From contig NZ_MIJY01000012.1 in assembly GCF_001730305.1 (NCBI RefSeq), positions 186,001 through 250,000 of the forward strand: a DNA stretch of 64,000 bases, in the 5' to 3' direction. Both the position numbers and the translations under genes were made by a program. The notes below the pieces were generated by a model. The model was not told where the DNA came from. It searched no databases and saw only the letters and a list, made by a program, of their open reading frames with translations. Shown one piece after another: positions 26,558 to 36,462 of the stretch; position 1 is the first letter of the stretch; the number at the start of each line of letters is the position of its first letter. This stretch comes from Enterococcus termitis. GTDB taxonomy: Bacteria; Bacillota; Bacilli; Lactobacillales; Enterococcaceae.

Positions 26558-27556
26558 CTAACTCGAAACGTCTTGAGCCAGTTCTTTTCTTCTATTTCTC
26601 ACTGCATAGACCAATGTCCAACCAAGCGCAAAAATGTTAACTGGGAGCAGTAGTGCATCGATCACGGTTTCCATCTCTCTTAATGACAACCCGTTAAATA
26701 CATTCAAATTGGCAATCTGTGAAAAGTCTAAATAGATAAAGAGCATGACGAGCAACCAGACCAGACAAAGAATTACGGACAAAATAAACACTAAGATACT
26801 CGGAATCCTTCGCTTCAACCACAGCTTCCTCAATAGAACAACGACCAACACATTAATCAAATAAGGAACTACTTTCATAAAAACTATAATCGTAGCAATC
26901 GTATCATCAATAAAACAAAACGGAATAACCACTAAACCTAATACCATTAACGGTAAAAAAGCGATGAACAGTGGCTGATTACGCTTATATAGATTATTAT
27001 TCCACCATTTTTTATATCGCTCTACGAAAGAATCCATGATCAAATCAAAAACAGATTTTTCATTGTCCTCTTTGTTTTTCTTTGGACTAAGATAATATTT
27101 AGCAGAAATAGTAAATAATACGTATAAACTTAATAAAATCAGACAAATACCACCAATATTTTTTAGCGGATTACTACTATATTCACTTTCAAAATAATAA
27201 ATAAAATTCATATCCGTTAAGAGCAATACGCCCCACAACAACGTATACGCACCAATAAACTTCCAATAACATCGTTTTAAAAAATGCCATTCCTTGATAC
27301 TATTCTTCATAAAGGGTACCCATATAGCTCCTAGGGGAATCAGACAACTGAAAAAAAAGAGTCCTGCTGAAAACAGTAAAAGCCACATCCCCGCTAAAGT
27401 AAACAAATAATAGTGGAGTATTTGAGAAACACCAAAAATAGAAACACCCGCTACCACAACACCAGCTACCCGCCTTTCCCATTCAGCTTGTTCACGCCCT
27501 AGTCTAAGCGCTACCTTATGTGTTACTTGATTGAATGAATACAATTTTACTATCAA
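26558..27556 (-). CDS. Polytopic membrane protein of unknown function
   Basis: About 332 residues with eight or so hydrophobic helices and a charged cytoplasmic loop near residues 155-185 (KKNKEDNEKSVF). No family recognised. The start is doubtful: the open frame continues upstream of the TTG at 27556 through another hydrophobic stretch (LAAYPIHAFFFWLIV) to a stop near 27625 without a normal start codon. A good-looking start ATGGAGTTGATTGAG at about 27640 lies in a neighbouring frame that stops near 27590. A single-base indel around 27595 would join them, so the gene may be frameshifted at its 5' end. Confidence 0.5.
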   Translation of the reverse strand: MIVKLYSFNQVTHKVALRLGREQAEWERRVAGVVVAGVSIFGVSQILHYYLFTLAGMWLLLFSAGLFFFSCLIPLGAIWVPFMKNSIKEWHFLKRCYWKFIGAYTLLWGVLLLTDMNFIYYFESEYSSNPLKNIGGICLILLSLYVLFTISAKYYLSPKKNKEDNEKSVFDLIMDSFVERYKKWWNNNLYKRNQPLFIAFLPLMVLGLVVIPFCFIDDTIATIIVFMKVVPYLINVLVVVLLRKLWLKRRIPSILVFILSVILCLVWLLVMLFIYLDFSQIANLNVFNGLSLREMETVIDALLLPVNIFALGWTLVYAVRNRRKELAQDVSS

Positions 27557-27648
27557 CCAAAAAAAGAACGCATGTATTGGATAGGCAGCTAGTATATAAA
27601 TGTAAACACTATCCAGAAAACCACCTCAATCAACTCCATTTTCTTTCA

Positions 27649-28281
27649 CTACATCGAACCGCCATTTAGCCGATAGACTTCTGCTAAATCTTCCTTACTA
27701 AACGGACGATCTCGATAATAAAATGCACGGTCCTGTTCATTGATTTCACGCAGTACCTTACAAGGATTCCCAACTGCGACTGAATTCGCTGGAATATCTT
27801 TCGTCACAATGCTTCCTGCACCGATCACACTATTTTCACCAATTGTTACTCCCGGACAAATCGTCGTATTCGCACCGATCCAGCAATTGTCTTCGATCGT
27901 TACTGGATCACCATACATCAAACGTCGATACTCTGGATGAATGGGATGGCCAACTGTAGCAATGGTCACACTGGGACCAAAAGCAACCTTATTGCCAATT
28001 TTGATTTTTGCATCATCAATAAACTGACAGCCCATATTCAAGTAACATTCTTCACCAAGCTCGATATTGTAGCCATAACAAAAATAAAACGGTGGTTCGA
28101 TCCATGCATTGATCTTTACTCCAAAAATCTCATCTAAAAGTGTAAATCTCTTTTCGATTTCATCTGGAAACGTTTGATTAAACTGCATCATTCGTTTTTT
28201 TGCCTGCATTCGTTCTTCTGGAAGATTTTCACAATTATCTAAAAACAATTTCCCTGTGCGAATTCTTTCTCTCATTGTCAT
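27649..28281 (-). CDS. Maltose/galactoside O-acetyltransferase family protein
   Basis: Sugar O-acetyltransferase of 210 residues with the N-terminal Mac domain (RIRTGKLFLDNCENLPEERM) and left-handed beta-helix hexapeptide repeats. Conserved PPFYFCYGYNIELGEECYLN and catalytic-histidine context ATVGHPIHPEYR are visible, then GANTTICPGVTIGENSVIGA. It transfers acetyl from acetyl-CoA to sugar hydroxyls, usually in cytosolic detoxification. ATG at 28281 has AAGGAG nine bases upstream. Confidence 0.88.
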   Translation of the reverse strand: MTMRERIRTGKLFLDNCENLPEERMQAKKRMMQFNQTFPDEIEKRFTLLDEIFGVKINAWIEPPFYFCYGYNIELGEECYLNMGCQFIDDAKIKIGNKVAFGPSVTIATVGHPIHPEYRRLMYGDPVTIEDNCWIGANTTICPGVTIGENSVIGAGSIVTKDIPANSVAVGNPCKVLREINEQDRAFYYRDRPFSKEDLAEVYRLNGGSM

Positions 28282-28414
28282 CACTTATCACTCCTTTTCC
28301 TTTTAGTATACGCTATCACTTTACTGAAGAGATAGCTTCTCAACAAAAAAAGTGAAACGAAAGGAAAAAATACTTCTGTCTCACTCTTTGTGTCTTAATC
28401 TATTTATTTTTCTG

Positions 28415-28786
28415 CTAAATCGTTTGTTTTACCAAAGTAGGATGAACGACCATAACACGTCTTAGAAAAGGAAATTCACTGATCATAAGGTCAAATTCTT
28501 CGCCTGAATCAAGATATTCAGTTGTTCCTTCAACGTAAAAACCAGCCCCTGCACCGATCGTTCCTTGCACTTCTCTGGAAGCCATTGTCATTTTTACTTG
28601 ATTATTGATCGCTAAATCTGCTTCTGTCGAATGCATTCCTGCCATTGGCAATAAAATCCGACCATCTTCTGTCAACTTCAAATAGCTGTTCCAGGTATTG
28701 GTGACATGCGCATCATTATTCGCCCACGTCGTCAAAGAAACAGGCCCTTCATGCATTAAAACTTCTTTAAATTTTTCATCAAACAT
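28415..28786 (-). CDS. Pyridoxamine 5'-phosphate oxidase-fold flavoprotein
   Basis: A 123-residue split-barrel protein of the pyridoxamine phosphate oxidase-like superfamily (ILLPMAGMHSTEADLAINNQ, then MASREVQGTIGAGAGFYVEG). Such small single-domain members bind FMN or F420-like cofactors and often have undefined reductase roles. An AGGAGGATTTTG site precedes the ATG. It is not a full PdxH, lacking the C-terminal PLP-site region. Confidence 0.75.
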   Translation of the reverse strand: MFDEKFKEVLMHEGPVSLTTWANNDAHVTNTWNSYLKLTEDGRILLPMAGMHSTEADLAINNQVKMTMASREVQGTIGAGAGFYVEGTTEYLDSGEEFDLMISEFPFLRRVMVVHPTLVKQTI

Positions 28787-28851
28787 ACAAAATCCTCCTA
28801 TTTATTACAGATAACTCAAATAAAACATTTAGACATTCCCAGCTAAAGCAA

Positions 28852-29616
28852 TCAATAGGTTCCTTCTTCCCCTTGTGAGGTTAAAATGATTGGACCCGTT
28901 TCTGTAATGGCAATACTATGCTCATACTGACAGCTCAAACTACCGTCTTTTGTTTTAGCACACCAGCCATTTGACTCCATTTGCATTTCCCAAGAACCCG
29001 CATTGACCATTGGTTCTATAGTGATCGTCATGCCTTCTTTTAACCGTATTCCTTTTCCTTGTTCGCCATAATGCGCAAAAAACGGTTCCTCATGAATGGT
29101 CGGACCAATACCATGAGCAATAAAATCTCGAACCACACTATATCCTTGCGACTCAACATAGGTTTGAATCGCATGTCCAATATCTCCCACTCGATTCCCA
29201 ACTTTCGCCTGTTCAATACCTAAATACAATGCTTTTTTAGTAACATTCATTAAACGCTTCGTTTCTTCTGTTGTTTCTCCCACCGCATATGCCCAACAAG
29301 AATCTGAAATTGCACCGTTTAAATCGATGCACATATCCACTTTAATTAGATCGCCATCTTTTAGCGCTTTTTTTCTAGGAAAGCCGTGACAGATTTCATC
29401 ATTGATGCTGCAGCAAGTAGCGTATTCATAGTCTTCGAACCCAATTTGAGCAGCAATACCGCCATGACGTTCAATATACTGACGGACAAATACTTCAATA
29501 TCCCAACTGGTAATTCCTGGCTTAATAAAGGTACGTAATTGCTTATGTACATCTGCTAATAATGCTCCTGAAGCTTCCATTTTAGCTATTTCTCTTTTTG
29601 ATTTTAGTGTAATCAA
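28852..29616 (-). CDS. map: Methionine aminopeptidase type I
   Basis: Removes N-terminal methionine from new proteins. The chosen TTG start at 29616 follows GAGG by seven bases and gives 254 residues beginning MITLKSKREIAKMEASG; the frame continues further upstream without a ribosome site. Metal ligands are seen in CSINDEICHGFP, DLIKVDMCIDLNGAISDSCW, FIAHGIGPTIHEEPF and MTITIEPMVN. It has the extended C-terminal portion with the second glutamate. This may not be the only map gene in the genome. Confidence 0.93.
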   Translation of the reverse strand: MITLKSKREIAKMEASGALLADVHKQLRTFIKPGITSWDIEVFVRQYIERHGGIAAQIGFEDYEYATCCSINDEICHGFPRKKALKDGDLIKVDMCIDLNGAISDSCWAYAVGETTEETKRLMNVTKKALYLGIEQAKVGNRVGDIGHAIQTYVESQGYSVVRDFIAHGIGPTIHEEPFFAHYGEQGKGIRLKEGMTITIEPMVNAGSWEMQMESNGWCAKTKDGSLSCQYEHSIAITETGPIILTSQGEEGTY

Positions 29617-29664
29617 TTTTTTTCCTCTTCTCTTAAAGGTAGTCATACATATGCAAAATATCAT

Positions 29665-30070
29665 TTTTCAGAGTATACCATTTAAGTATACTACGTTTGA
29701 AACAGATTAGTAGATCCGGACTCTCATTTTTGCTTGGTTTAGAATAAAGACCGTGTTCATCAGCTATCTCCTGTAGATTTTTATAATATATTATCCATTA
29801 AAGAGCCTATAGTCAGAATATGCATGCTGGTATGAAAAGATTGAAATACAAAAACAGACTTATCCCCTTTAAAATAAGGAGAGCAAGAAGTTCTTAATGA
29901 TAAAAGAATATATTGAGAATCATTTTTGCTGATTTAATTATACCGCAGTTATGTTAACTAAATAAAATCGCAGCTATTTATTAAACTGAAAAAGTAATCC
30001 TTGGTTTTTCTAGTTTAATTAATTGAAGCCTTTTAAATAATCTGTTTTTTTCAGGAGGTCATACTAAGCA
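29665..30070. other. Upstream region of the LRR surface protein gene
   Basis: About 400 AT-rich bases between divergent map and the surface-protein locus. A strong TCAGGAGGTC ribosome site lies at about 30052 before the LRR gene. No convincing promoter or RNA structure was assigned. Confidence 0.4.
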
Positions 30071-32611
30071 ATGAGAAGCAGCAGGAAATTAACAATAATC
30101 AGTCTTTTATCTTTGTTGGGAAGCGGCTCTGTTCCTTTAGTCGCTGTAAAGGCTTATGCAGTTTCAACGGAAGAAAATAATTCAATTATAGATCCATCTT
30201 TTAAGTTAAACTATCTGGATTCTTTTTCCCCCACTCAACCTACAGATTTTTCCAATGAAAATCTGCCCACTAATAATTTTGTTGAAGAAGGAAGCAATGA
30301 ACGCATTGAGGAGGACCTGTTTCCAGTCGGAAATGTTGAAGAACAAGGAGTGTTAGAGATAGAAGGCAACTTAAATTTCACTTCCAATACGGAAGCCATT
30401 ACTGCATACAATGTAGCTGTTGGAAGCCATGGAACTTGTTCGTGGACATTGGCAGATACAGGAATGTTAACAATTTCAGGTGGTCAAATGGCTTCTTTGC
30501 AAAATCATACTGATGTTCCCTGGTATGATTACAGAGCTCTGATTACGTATATTCAGATAGCCGGTCCAGTGACTGTTACGAGTGGAGCTTATCTCTTCAG
30601 CGGATTGAGCAATCTTTCAGCGATAACTGGGTTAAATCTGTTGGATACTTCGTCTGTTACTAACATGAGCTATATGTTCCAAAATTGCAACAATCTTTAT
30701 TCATTGGATTTACGCTCATTTAATACTTCTAATGTAACGGATATGTCACACATGTTTGATTTTTGGCGAGGACGAAATTTGGATGTGTCTACCTTTGATA
30801 CATCGAAGGTAACTTCAATGGCGTATATGTTTTATCAATGTACAAGCGTGGAAACATTGGATTTAAGTTCTTTTGATACAGCTGCTGTCACAAGTATGAG
30901 TTATATGTTTCAAGGCTGCCAACGTCTAACCTCATTGACAGGCCATTTTAGTACAGCCAATGTAACACGTATGGATGCGATGTTTGCCGGAGCTAATGTT
31001 CTTCCCAGTTCAGTACTCAATGAATTTATTTCTAGCTTTGATACGAGAAATACCACGAATTTCTCTAATATGTTTTCAAATTGTAGAAGCTTAACAAGTT
31101 TTGACAATCCATTCAATTTGGCAAGTGCTCAAGATATATCCAATATGTTTAGTAACAGTGGCCTGGTTTCATTTATTGCTAAAAATCTGAATCTTCTAGA
31201 TAATACGTATCGTGAAGTAAATGCTAACAATATGTTTCGAAGCTGCTCTGCGATGGTCAATTTTGATTCAACTGATGCAGATTTCACCAATATCGTCAAC
31301 AGTCAGTATATGTTTGCAGAGTGCACAAACTTAGAAGCCATTACGCTGCCAAAAATCAGCAAGTATTCACCACTCAGCGGAACTGTAACTACTCTCAGAG
31401 GCTATATGTTTTCCGGATGCAGTAAATTGGTGACAGTCGATCTATCAAATTTTTATGCATTAAATCTCAATGAATTTATTCGAATGAATTATATGTTTCA
31501 AAATTGCCATAGCTTAAAAATCGTGATTTTTTCTACTCAATTTATTAATCGAATAGTAGACGTGACTGCTTTATTTATGAACTGTACATCACTGGAAGAA
31601 TTTAGTGGATATTTTTCTGCTAACGCAAATGTATCAATGAACAATATGTTTTCCGGATGCACCTCATTAAAGAAAGCTGAGATTACTTCCAGATACGTAG
31701 AATCGAGAAATAATATGTTTTTGAATTGTACAAATCTTGAAGAGGTCAGTTTTTCCACTTCTTTTGCTTCTGTAAGTGCAGTGAATACAGCTTCAATGTT
31801 TTCAGGATGCCAATCACTGACTAAAGTATCAATGGGAGGCAATTCAATGACAAATGTGACGGATATGAGCAATATGTTCTTAAATTGTCTGTCACTCGTA
31901 GATGTGGATATGTCTTCATGGACAGTGACACCGCGAACACTGACCAACATGTTTTCAGGATGTGTGCAGCTAGAAGAACTGGACTTCATGAATTGGAATA
32001 CAAACAATGTAACAGCTGCCAATAATATGTTTGCTGACTGTGTTCGCTTGAAAAAGCTTCACTTGGGACCAAATTTTCGCTTTTGGAATACTGGAGTAGC
32101 ATTACCGTCAATCGATACCACATCTTCAGTATTTTCAGGTGGTTGGATCGGAGAAAACGCAGAGCTCCGCTTCGATTCAAGTGTAGATTTTGTGACCAGC
32201 TATTCCGGTCAAAGCGACACTTATATCTGGGAGGAAGCCGAACCATGGATTGAGGTTATTTTACCCGTTTCAATGATGTTTTATGGTGAGCCATTAGATG
32301 GTTTTCTTCAATCAATCAACTCTCCAGAATATAGCTTTACTAATCTTTCATCTGTCCCAATTACACTTTCGATTGACAGCATTCAAAATGGAAGAGATCT
32401 CGATCGTCTATTCCTACTGCATCTCCACGGAGAGCCTTATTTATACGATATCGATCTGATCATTGGCGGAAATATCATTACTGTTACTGCTTTTGATGCA
32501 CTGACTTTAAATTCTGGAGAGAGTGAAATACTTACCTTTTCCGGTGACGCGCGTGCACAAAGTTCGGAAAGCAATCCTTATTTTGAAATAATTTTTAAAC
32601 TGAGTATTTGA
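30071..32611 (+). CDS. Secreted BspA-type leucine-rich repeat surface protein
   Basis: An 846-residue exported protein. A signal peptide (RSSRKLTIISLLSLLGSGS, ending near AYAVS) is followed by an acidic linker and, from about residue 115 to 715, DUF285/BspA-type repeats. Their recurring core is TSxVTNMSYMFQNCNNLxSL, about 24-25 residues. Such repeats bind host or matrix proteins in other bacteria. The last 121 residues (from WIEVILP, residue 726) form a separate beta-rich module. It is also present in the small secreted protein encoded 900 bases downstream. There is no LPxTG or WxL motif, so attachment may occur through that module. It is the first gene of a four-gene surface locus. Confidence 0.85.
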   Translation: MRSSRKLTIISLLSLLGSGSVPLVAVKAYAVSTEENNSIIDPSFKLNYLDSFSPTQPTDFSNENLPTNNFVEEGSNERIEEDLFPVGNVEEQGVLEIEGNLNFTSNTEAITAYNVAVGSHGTCSWTLADTGMLTISGGQMASLQNHTDVPWYDYRALITYIQIAGPVTVTSGAYLFSGLSNLSAITGLNLLDTSSVTNMSYMFQNCNNLYSLDLRSFNTSNVTDMSHMFDFWRGRNLDVSTFDTSKVTSMAYMFYQCTSVETLDLSSFDTAAVTSMSYMFQGCQRLTSLTGHFSTANVTRMDAMFAGANVLPSSVLNEFISSFDTRNTTNFSNMFSNCRSLTSFDNPFNLASAQDISNMFSNSGLVSFIAKNLNLLDNTYREVNANNMFRSCSAMVNFDSTDADFTNIVNSQYMFAECTNLEAITLPKISKYSPLSGTVTTLRGYMFSGCSKLVTVDLSNFYALNLNEFIRMNYMFQNCHSLKIVIFSTQFINRIVDVTALFMNCTSLEEFSGYFSANANVSMNNMFSGCTSLKKAEITSRYVESRNNMFLNCTNLEEVSFSTSFASVSAVNTASMFSGCQSLTKVSMGGNSMTNVTDMSNMFLNCLSLVDVDMSSWTVTPRTLTNMFSGCVQLEELDFMNWNTNNVTAANNMFADCVRLKKLHLGPNFRFWNTGVALPSIDTTSSVFSGGWIGENAELRFDSSVDFVTSYSGQSDTYIWEEAEPWIEVILPVSMMFYGEPLDGFLQSINSPEYSFTNLSSVPITLSIDSIQNGRDLDRLFLLHLHGEPYLYDIDLIIGGNIITVTAFDALTLNSGESEILTFSGDARAQSSESNPYFEIIFKLSI

Positions 32612-32952
32612 TTATCGTCACCGAACCTGTTGAAAAGAGAATAAGCGATAGCTATAAAATGGATTATTAAATGGACATTGTATCAGTACACACAAATAAT
32701 CGTTTCTTCATCATCGTTTGTTTTATCTCTTTGTGCAGTGGTATACGCAAAGAAAGAAAGTCACAAGCTCGATCTCATGTGATAAATTAATTTTAGTTAA
32801 CAGCTGAAAATGAACGATTGCGCTTGAACATCGTTACTAAAATCATACTGTATCATTCAATGCTCTTGATAAATAAATACGTCATAATGCTGTTTATTCA
32901 CAAAAATAATTATAAAAGAGAATTGGTTAATACAATTAAAAAGGAGTTTTTC

Positions 32953-33468
32953 ATGAAAATGACAGAGTCGAAATGGACTACAAAGAAAAAAGTTCGCTGG
33001 ATTTTGTGTCTGGTGTTGTTTGCTTGTGTGCTGTCAGCAGGATACATTTATCTGACTCGGGAAAAAGCAGAAATTATTAGCAGCGATTTACTTCCTGCGG
33101 TAGGAGATGCAAAAGATCGTTCGCTTGCTGAGGTTGCTCAAGAAGTTGCAGATGCAAATTATTTTACTTTAACGATCAATCCAGCTGCTCGTTTCCCTGA
33201 CGGTGAAAGTGAAGGGATGCTGCAAATTATTAATCCAGAAACGAATGTTTATCCTATTTCAGTCAGCGTCACTTTAGATGAAACTGGTGAAGAGGTTTAT
33301 TATTCTGGTGCGATTCATCCGAATCAGGAAATTTTACAAGTTAAGCTGTTAAAAAATTTGAAGCAGGGCGTTTATCCTGCTACAGCGACTGTAACACTGT
33401 ATCATCCTGAAACGAATGAAAAACAAGGCGCTACAAAAGCAGCTATATCTATAACAGTTGATAATTAA
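32953..33468 (+). CDS. Single-pass membrane-anchored extracellular protein
   Basis: About 171 residues starting at an ATG six bases after AAAGGAG. A positively charged N-terminus (KWTTKKKVRW) and one membrane segment (ILCLVLFACVLSAGYIYL) leave a 130-residue outer domain rich in beta strands (NPETNVYPISVSVTLDE, then PATATVTLYHPETNEKQG). Family unknown; the outer domain may be an immunoglobulin-like fold. The gene is flanked by the LRR gene and the small secreted gene that share a module, so it is probably their membrane partner. An upstream in-frame extension lacks a ribosome site. Confidence 0.6.
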   Translation: MKMTESKWTTKKKVRWILCLVLFACVLSAGYIYLTREKAEIISSDLLPAVGDAKDRSLAEVAQEVADANYFTLTINPAARFPDGESEGMLQIINPETNVYPISVSVTLDETGEEVYYSGAIHPNQEILQVKLLKNLKQGVYPATATVTLYHPETNEKQGATKAAISITVDN

Positions 33469-33513
33469 TAGAAATTAATTATAAATACGTAATAGAAACG
33501 AAGGAGAAAAATT

Positions 33514-34092
33514 ATGAAAAAAAATTTATGTTTAGCAACAAGCATAGTTGCGATGGGCGCTGTATTATTTACAGCTGGAGTTTCAGCTTACGCAACACAA
33601 ACTATTGATGGAAGAGAAGATGGAAATAATCAGGCAACCGTTCCGGTAAATGGTATTCTTGGAGAATTTGATAACACGACTCCTGGTCCAGATCCTGCTG
33701 ATACAGACCAATGGATTAATGTAACACTTCCAACGACAGCACTCTTTTACAGCGACAGCAATGATGTGACAAATTTAGTTGGACCCAATTATACAATCAC
33801 GAATAACTCAGCGAAAAAAGTTGAAGTGTATGTAGAGGATGTAGAGGATATACAGTCAGCTACATTGATTGATGAACTATTGATCAATACGATTGAACTG
33901 ATTGATAGCGGTACGAAGAGTACAGGTCTGGATGGAACTGATTTGTTGTTTATTTTAGACGACAATAGTAATTCAACAGGTGCAGTAAACAACTTTTCCT
34001 TAAGCGGTGAAGCCTCAGGAGCCGCAAGTTTATCCTCTGAAGTCAATCCAAGCTTTAATTTAGTTCTTAAATTTGTTCCGATCATCTCTTAA
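33514..34092 (+). CDS. Small secreted protein sharing the LRR protein's C-terminal module
   Basis: A 192-residue secreted protein with a typical signal peptide (MKKNLCLATSIVAMGAVLFT, cleavage near SAYAT) and a clean AAGGAG ribosome site. Residues 67-192 (from WINVTLP) align with the last 121 residues of the LRR protein: W-I-x-V-x-L-P at the start, a Tyr-x-(I/F)-T-N turn, and FSLSGEASG...NPSFNLVLKF against TFSGDARA...NPYFEIIFKL at the end. No WxL motif and no wall anchor. It may polymerise with or cap the LRR protein on the surface, but that is inference. Confidence 0.65.
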   Translation: MKKNLCLATSIVAMGAVLFTAGVSAYATQTIDGREDGNNQATVPVNGILGEFDNTTPGPDPADTDQWINVTLPTTALFYSDSNDVTNLVGPNYTITNNSAKKVEVYVEDVEDIQSATLIDELLINTIELIDSGTKSTGLDGTDLLFILDDNSNSTGAVNNFSLSGEASGAASLSSEVNPSFNLVLKFVPIIS

Positions 34093-34120
34093 ATGATTGA
34101 AACTAGCTGGATGACTGGGG

Positions 34121-34462
34121 GTGTATAGAATTTTTAGAAAACTAAAGAGGATGTCATTAGCTCTAATCATTGTTGGATTGATCTTCTTGCTGTACCCTGT
34201 TTCAGCAGTAGCCAGTTATTCTTCTGAAATGCATATAAGCGGAAGAGTAGGAAGTCACGTTGATGCTGATCCTGAATCTGACTTTGAAGAAATCATTATT
34301 AAAGTACCAAATGAGAAAAAGGTAGAGGGTCATCAACTTCCTAAATTAGGCACTCTTTCAATGAATCAAAATTCTATTTGTTTAGCTGTAATCTATGTTT
34401 TATTGGTGACTGTATTACTATCTTGGAGAAGAATGATTAAAGATAAAGAAAGATATATATAG
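34121..34462 (+). CDS. Short LPxTG-type wall-anchored protein (LPKLG)
   Basis: About 113 residues: signal-type hydrophobic segment (MSLALIIVGLIFLLYPVSAV), a 45-residue exported part, then QLPKLGTLSMNQ, a membrane helix and RRMIKDKERY. This is the layout of a sortase substrate with LPKLG in place of LPxTG. Small proteins of this kind are seen beside surface-protein operons such as WxL loci. The GTG at 34121 sits directly after GGGG, which is poor spacing, so the true start may be nearby (ATG at 34151). Confidence 0.6.
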   Translation: MYRIFRKLKRMSLALIIVGLIFLLYPVSAVASYSSEMHISGRVGSHVDADPESDFEEIIIKVPNEKKVEGHQLPKLGTLSMNQNSICLAVIYVLLVTVLLSWRRMIKDKERYI

Positions 34463-34990
34463 GTAAGAGCTTGATGTGTCTATATATTTAGCTGCAGGGG
34501 CCAACTTCTTTGCTTTTATCAAAACAGTGCAAATGATGGATATAAAAAAGTTGGTTGTTGAAATCCGTAGTTTTCAATGATCAATTTTTTTATGGATTAT
34601 ATATTTTCTTGATTAATAATGCGGCGTAACTATCAAATGATAGAATAAGGATGAACCATTTATTGAGCGATCAGCAGCAGCTATCGATTGTACCCCAAAG
34701 CAATAGTTGCTTAAATCAACAACGCTCTTTATGAATGCTCTAGTCAATGAAATAAATGGATACAATTGAGCTATTTCTCTTTTTTAACATTATTTTTTAG
34801 TTCTTTGTTTCACATGCAAATGCAAACTTTGACTGTACTGACTTAGTTTTAACATGCTATATTATAAATGAGTTTAGTATTATTTAAAAACTATTGTTTT
34901 TTTATTGGAATTATATCTCGGGAAATACATTTGAAGGAGTGAATTGGGAAGAAAATAAGAAGGCTGTAACAAAACGGGGGAGGAAGATGT
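34463..34990. other. Intergenic region before the Mga-like regulator gene
   Basis: About 530 AT-rich bases. A possible long stem pairs CCAACTT near 34501 with AAGTTGG near 34549 and could end the surface operon. A TTGACT-like element near 34833 and TATATT near 34857 are too far apart to call a promoter. No gene seen. Confidence 0.4.
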
Positions 34991-36418
34991 ATGGAGTCCT
35001 TAACAGATCAAATTGTCACTAATATGCTGAGCAAAAGATGCTTAAAGATTTTGAATTTACTGGAAAAGAAACAAATTGTTCAGGTAAAAGAGATTGCTGA
35101 AGAATTAAAAATGAGCAAACGAACTATTTTGTCTGATTTAAATGAAATTAGAAGTCATTTTGAGGATTCTGTTGAAATTAGCGGTTCCAACCGTGGAATT
35201 GAACTGATAATAAATGATTACAGCATCTATCATTTCAAGAAGCAAGTTTATATTCGACAAGAGCCGTTGATTCAGATTATTGAAGGCATATACTCAGGTG
35301 AATGTTTAAACTATGTAGAGTGGGCTGAAAAAATATCATTATCTGAATCCACTATTTTAAGATTGCTGAAAAAACTTAAAAAAATCGTTAAGCCCTATAG
35401 AATAAATTTGTCCTTTTCACCTGTTCAATTTATAGGAAAAGAATTAGATGCAAGAAAGTTTTTTTGGGATTTGTACTGTGAGTCAAGTTTTATTGAGATT
35501 TATGAAGTACCAAATGGGCACCAAAAGCAGTTAATTGAGCTATTCTTATTAGACGGTCGTTTTATTTCCGTAAAAAGGATCAAAAATATACTGAATCTGT
35601 CTCTTGGACGAGCAGGGATAGGAAAGATAGAGTTTGATTATCCCGTTAGCGAGCTGGCTATTTTGGATCATTTATTTGTTCCTCTGTTCCTTGAACTACG
35701 AAAAATTTCCTGTTTAAGTCATTATTCAAACAGTGTTTTATTTAAAGAAGCCACGTTTATCTTTTTAATGCTTTACTCACACTGGAATCAAAGTAACTCT
35801 ACTAAAATCCCTCTTATAGATATTTCCTCAACCTGTGGAAAATTTTGTCGCAGCATCGTCAGTTTTCTTTCTCAAAAAAGGATGGCACCAATAGATAATG
35901 AACTAGAGACTACGGTGATGGATTTTCTTTCCCGTCAATATACCAAAATTTGTTTAGGTGAAACCTATTTAAAAAATACCGAAGAAAATAATAAATTTGC
36001 TCAATCACTGAATCCAATACTTTATAACGAACTATGTGATTTTCTTAACAATAAAAATGATCTTCCAAGCTATTTTCAGAACGCGTTTATTCCAGATTTC
36101 TCTGCTTCACTTTTGTTATATTTATTTGTTAATAATGTTATTTTTAACTCTGAAGATTTATTGATTTTATTATCTAATGACTCTGTTATTGATGAGTCGG
36201 CCCGGATCGTTTTTGAGAATTTTTTTAACAGTCAGGCGACCATTTTATATGAAGAAGACATTCAAGGATGCGATCTTAGACAGCAAGCATACAACAAAAT
36301 AATTACAAATATCGTTCCGTTTAATTATGATTTTTGTGAAAATACCAAAATCATCCATTTTTCAAAGCTGACCAATGTAGGAGAGTTGATCCAGTTTGCT
36401 ACTGCACTGCAGAGCTAA
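34991..36418 (+). CDS. Mga-family helix-turn-helix regulator
   Basis: A 475-residue regulator. The N-terminal HTH (LLEKKQIVQVKEIAEELKMS then KRTILSDLNEI) is followed by a second winged-helix of the Mga type (LSESTILRLLKKLKKI) and PRD-like helical regions to the C-terminus. Mga-like proteins activate surface-protein and virulence genes in streptococci and enterococci. The gene is downstream of and co-oriented with the surface locus, so that locus is its likeliest target. A GGGGGAGGAAG stretch precedes the ATG. Confidence 0.75.
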   Translation: MESLTDQIVTNMLSKRCLKILNLLEKKQIVQVKEIAEELKMSKRTILSDLNEIRSHFEDSVEISGSNRGIELIINDYSIYHFKKQVYIRQEPLIQIIEGIYSGECLNYVEWAEKISLSESTILRLLKKLKKIVKPYRINLSFSPVQFIGKELDARKFFWDLYCESSFIEIYEVPNGHQKQLIELFLLDGRFISVKRIKNILNLSLGRAGIGKIEFDYPVSELAILDHLFVPLFLELRKISCLSHYSNSVLFKEATFIFLMLYSHWNQSNSTKIPLIDISSTCGKFCRSIVSFLSQKRMAPIDNELETTVMDFLSRQYTKICLGETYLKNTEENNKFAQSLNPILYNELCDFLNNKNDLPSYFQNAFIPDFSASLLLYLFVNNVIFNSEDLLILLSNDSVIDESARIVFENFFNSQATILYEEDIQGCDLRQQAYNKIITNIVPFNYDFCENTKIIHFSKLTNVGELIQFATALQS

Positions 36419-36462
36419 ATGATTATCGATTTTACAAACGCCGAATAAAAAGGAGAGAAATT

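Noticed and set aside
31537-32022. A 161-codon antisense frame in the LRR gene
   Set aside because: It arises from the regular repeat codons on the opposite strand and lacks a ribosome site.
32250-34092. WxL domains in the LRR and small secreted proteins
   Set aside because: The W-I-x-V start of the shared module lacks the paired WxL motifs and spacing of true WxL domains.
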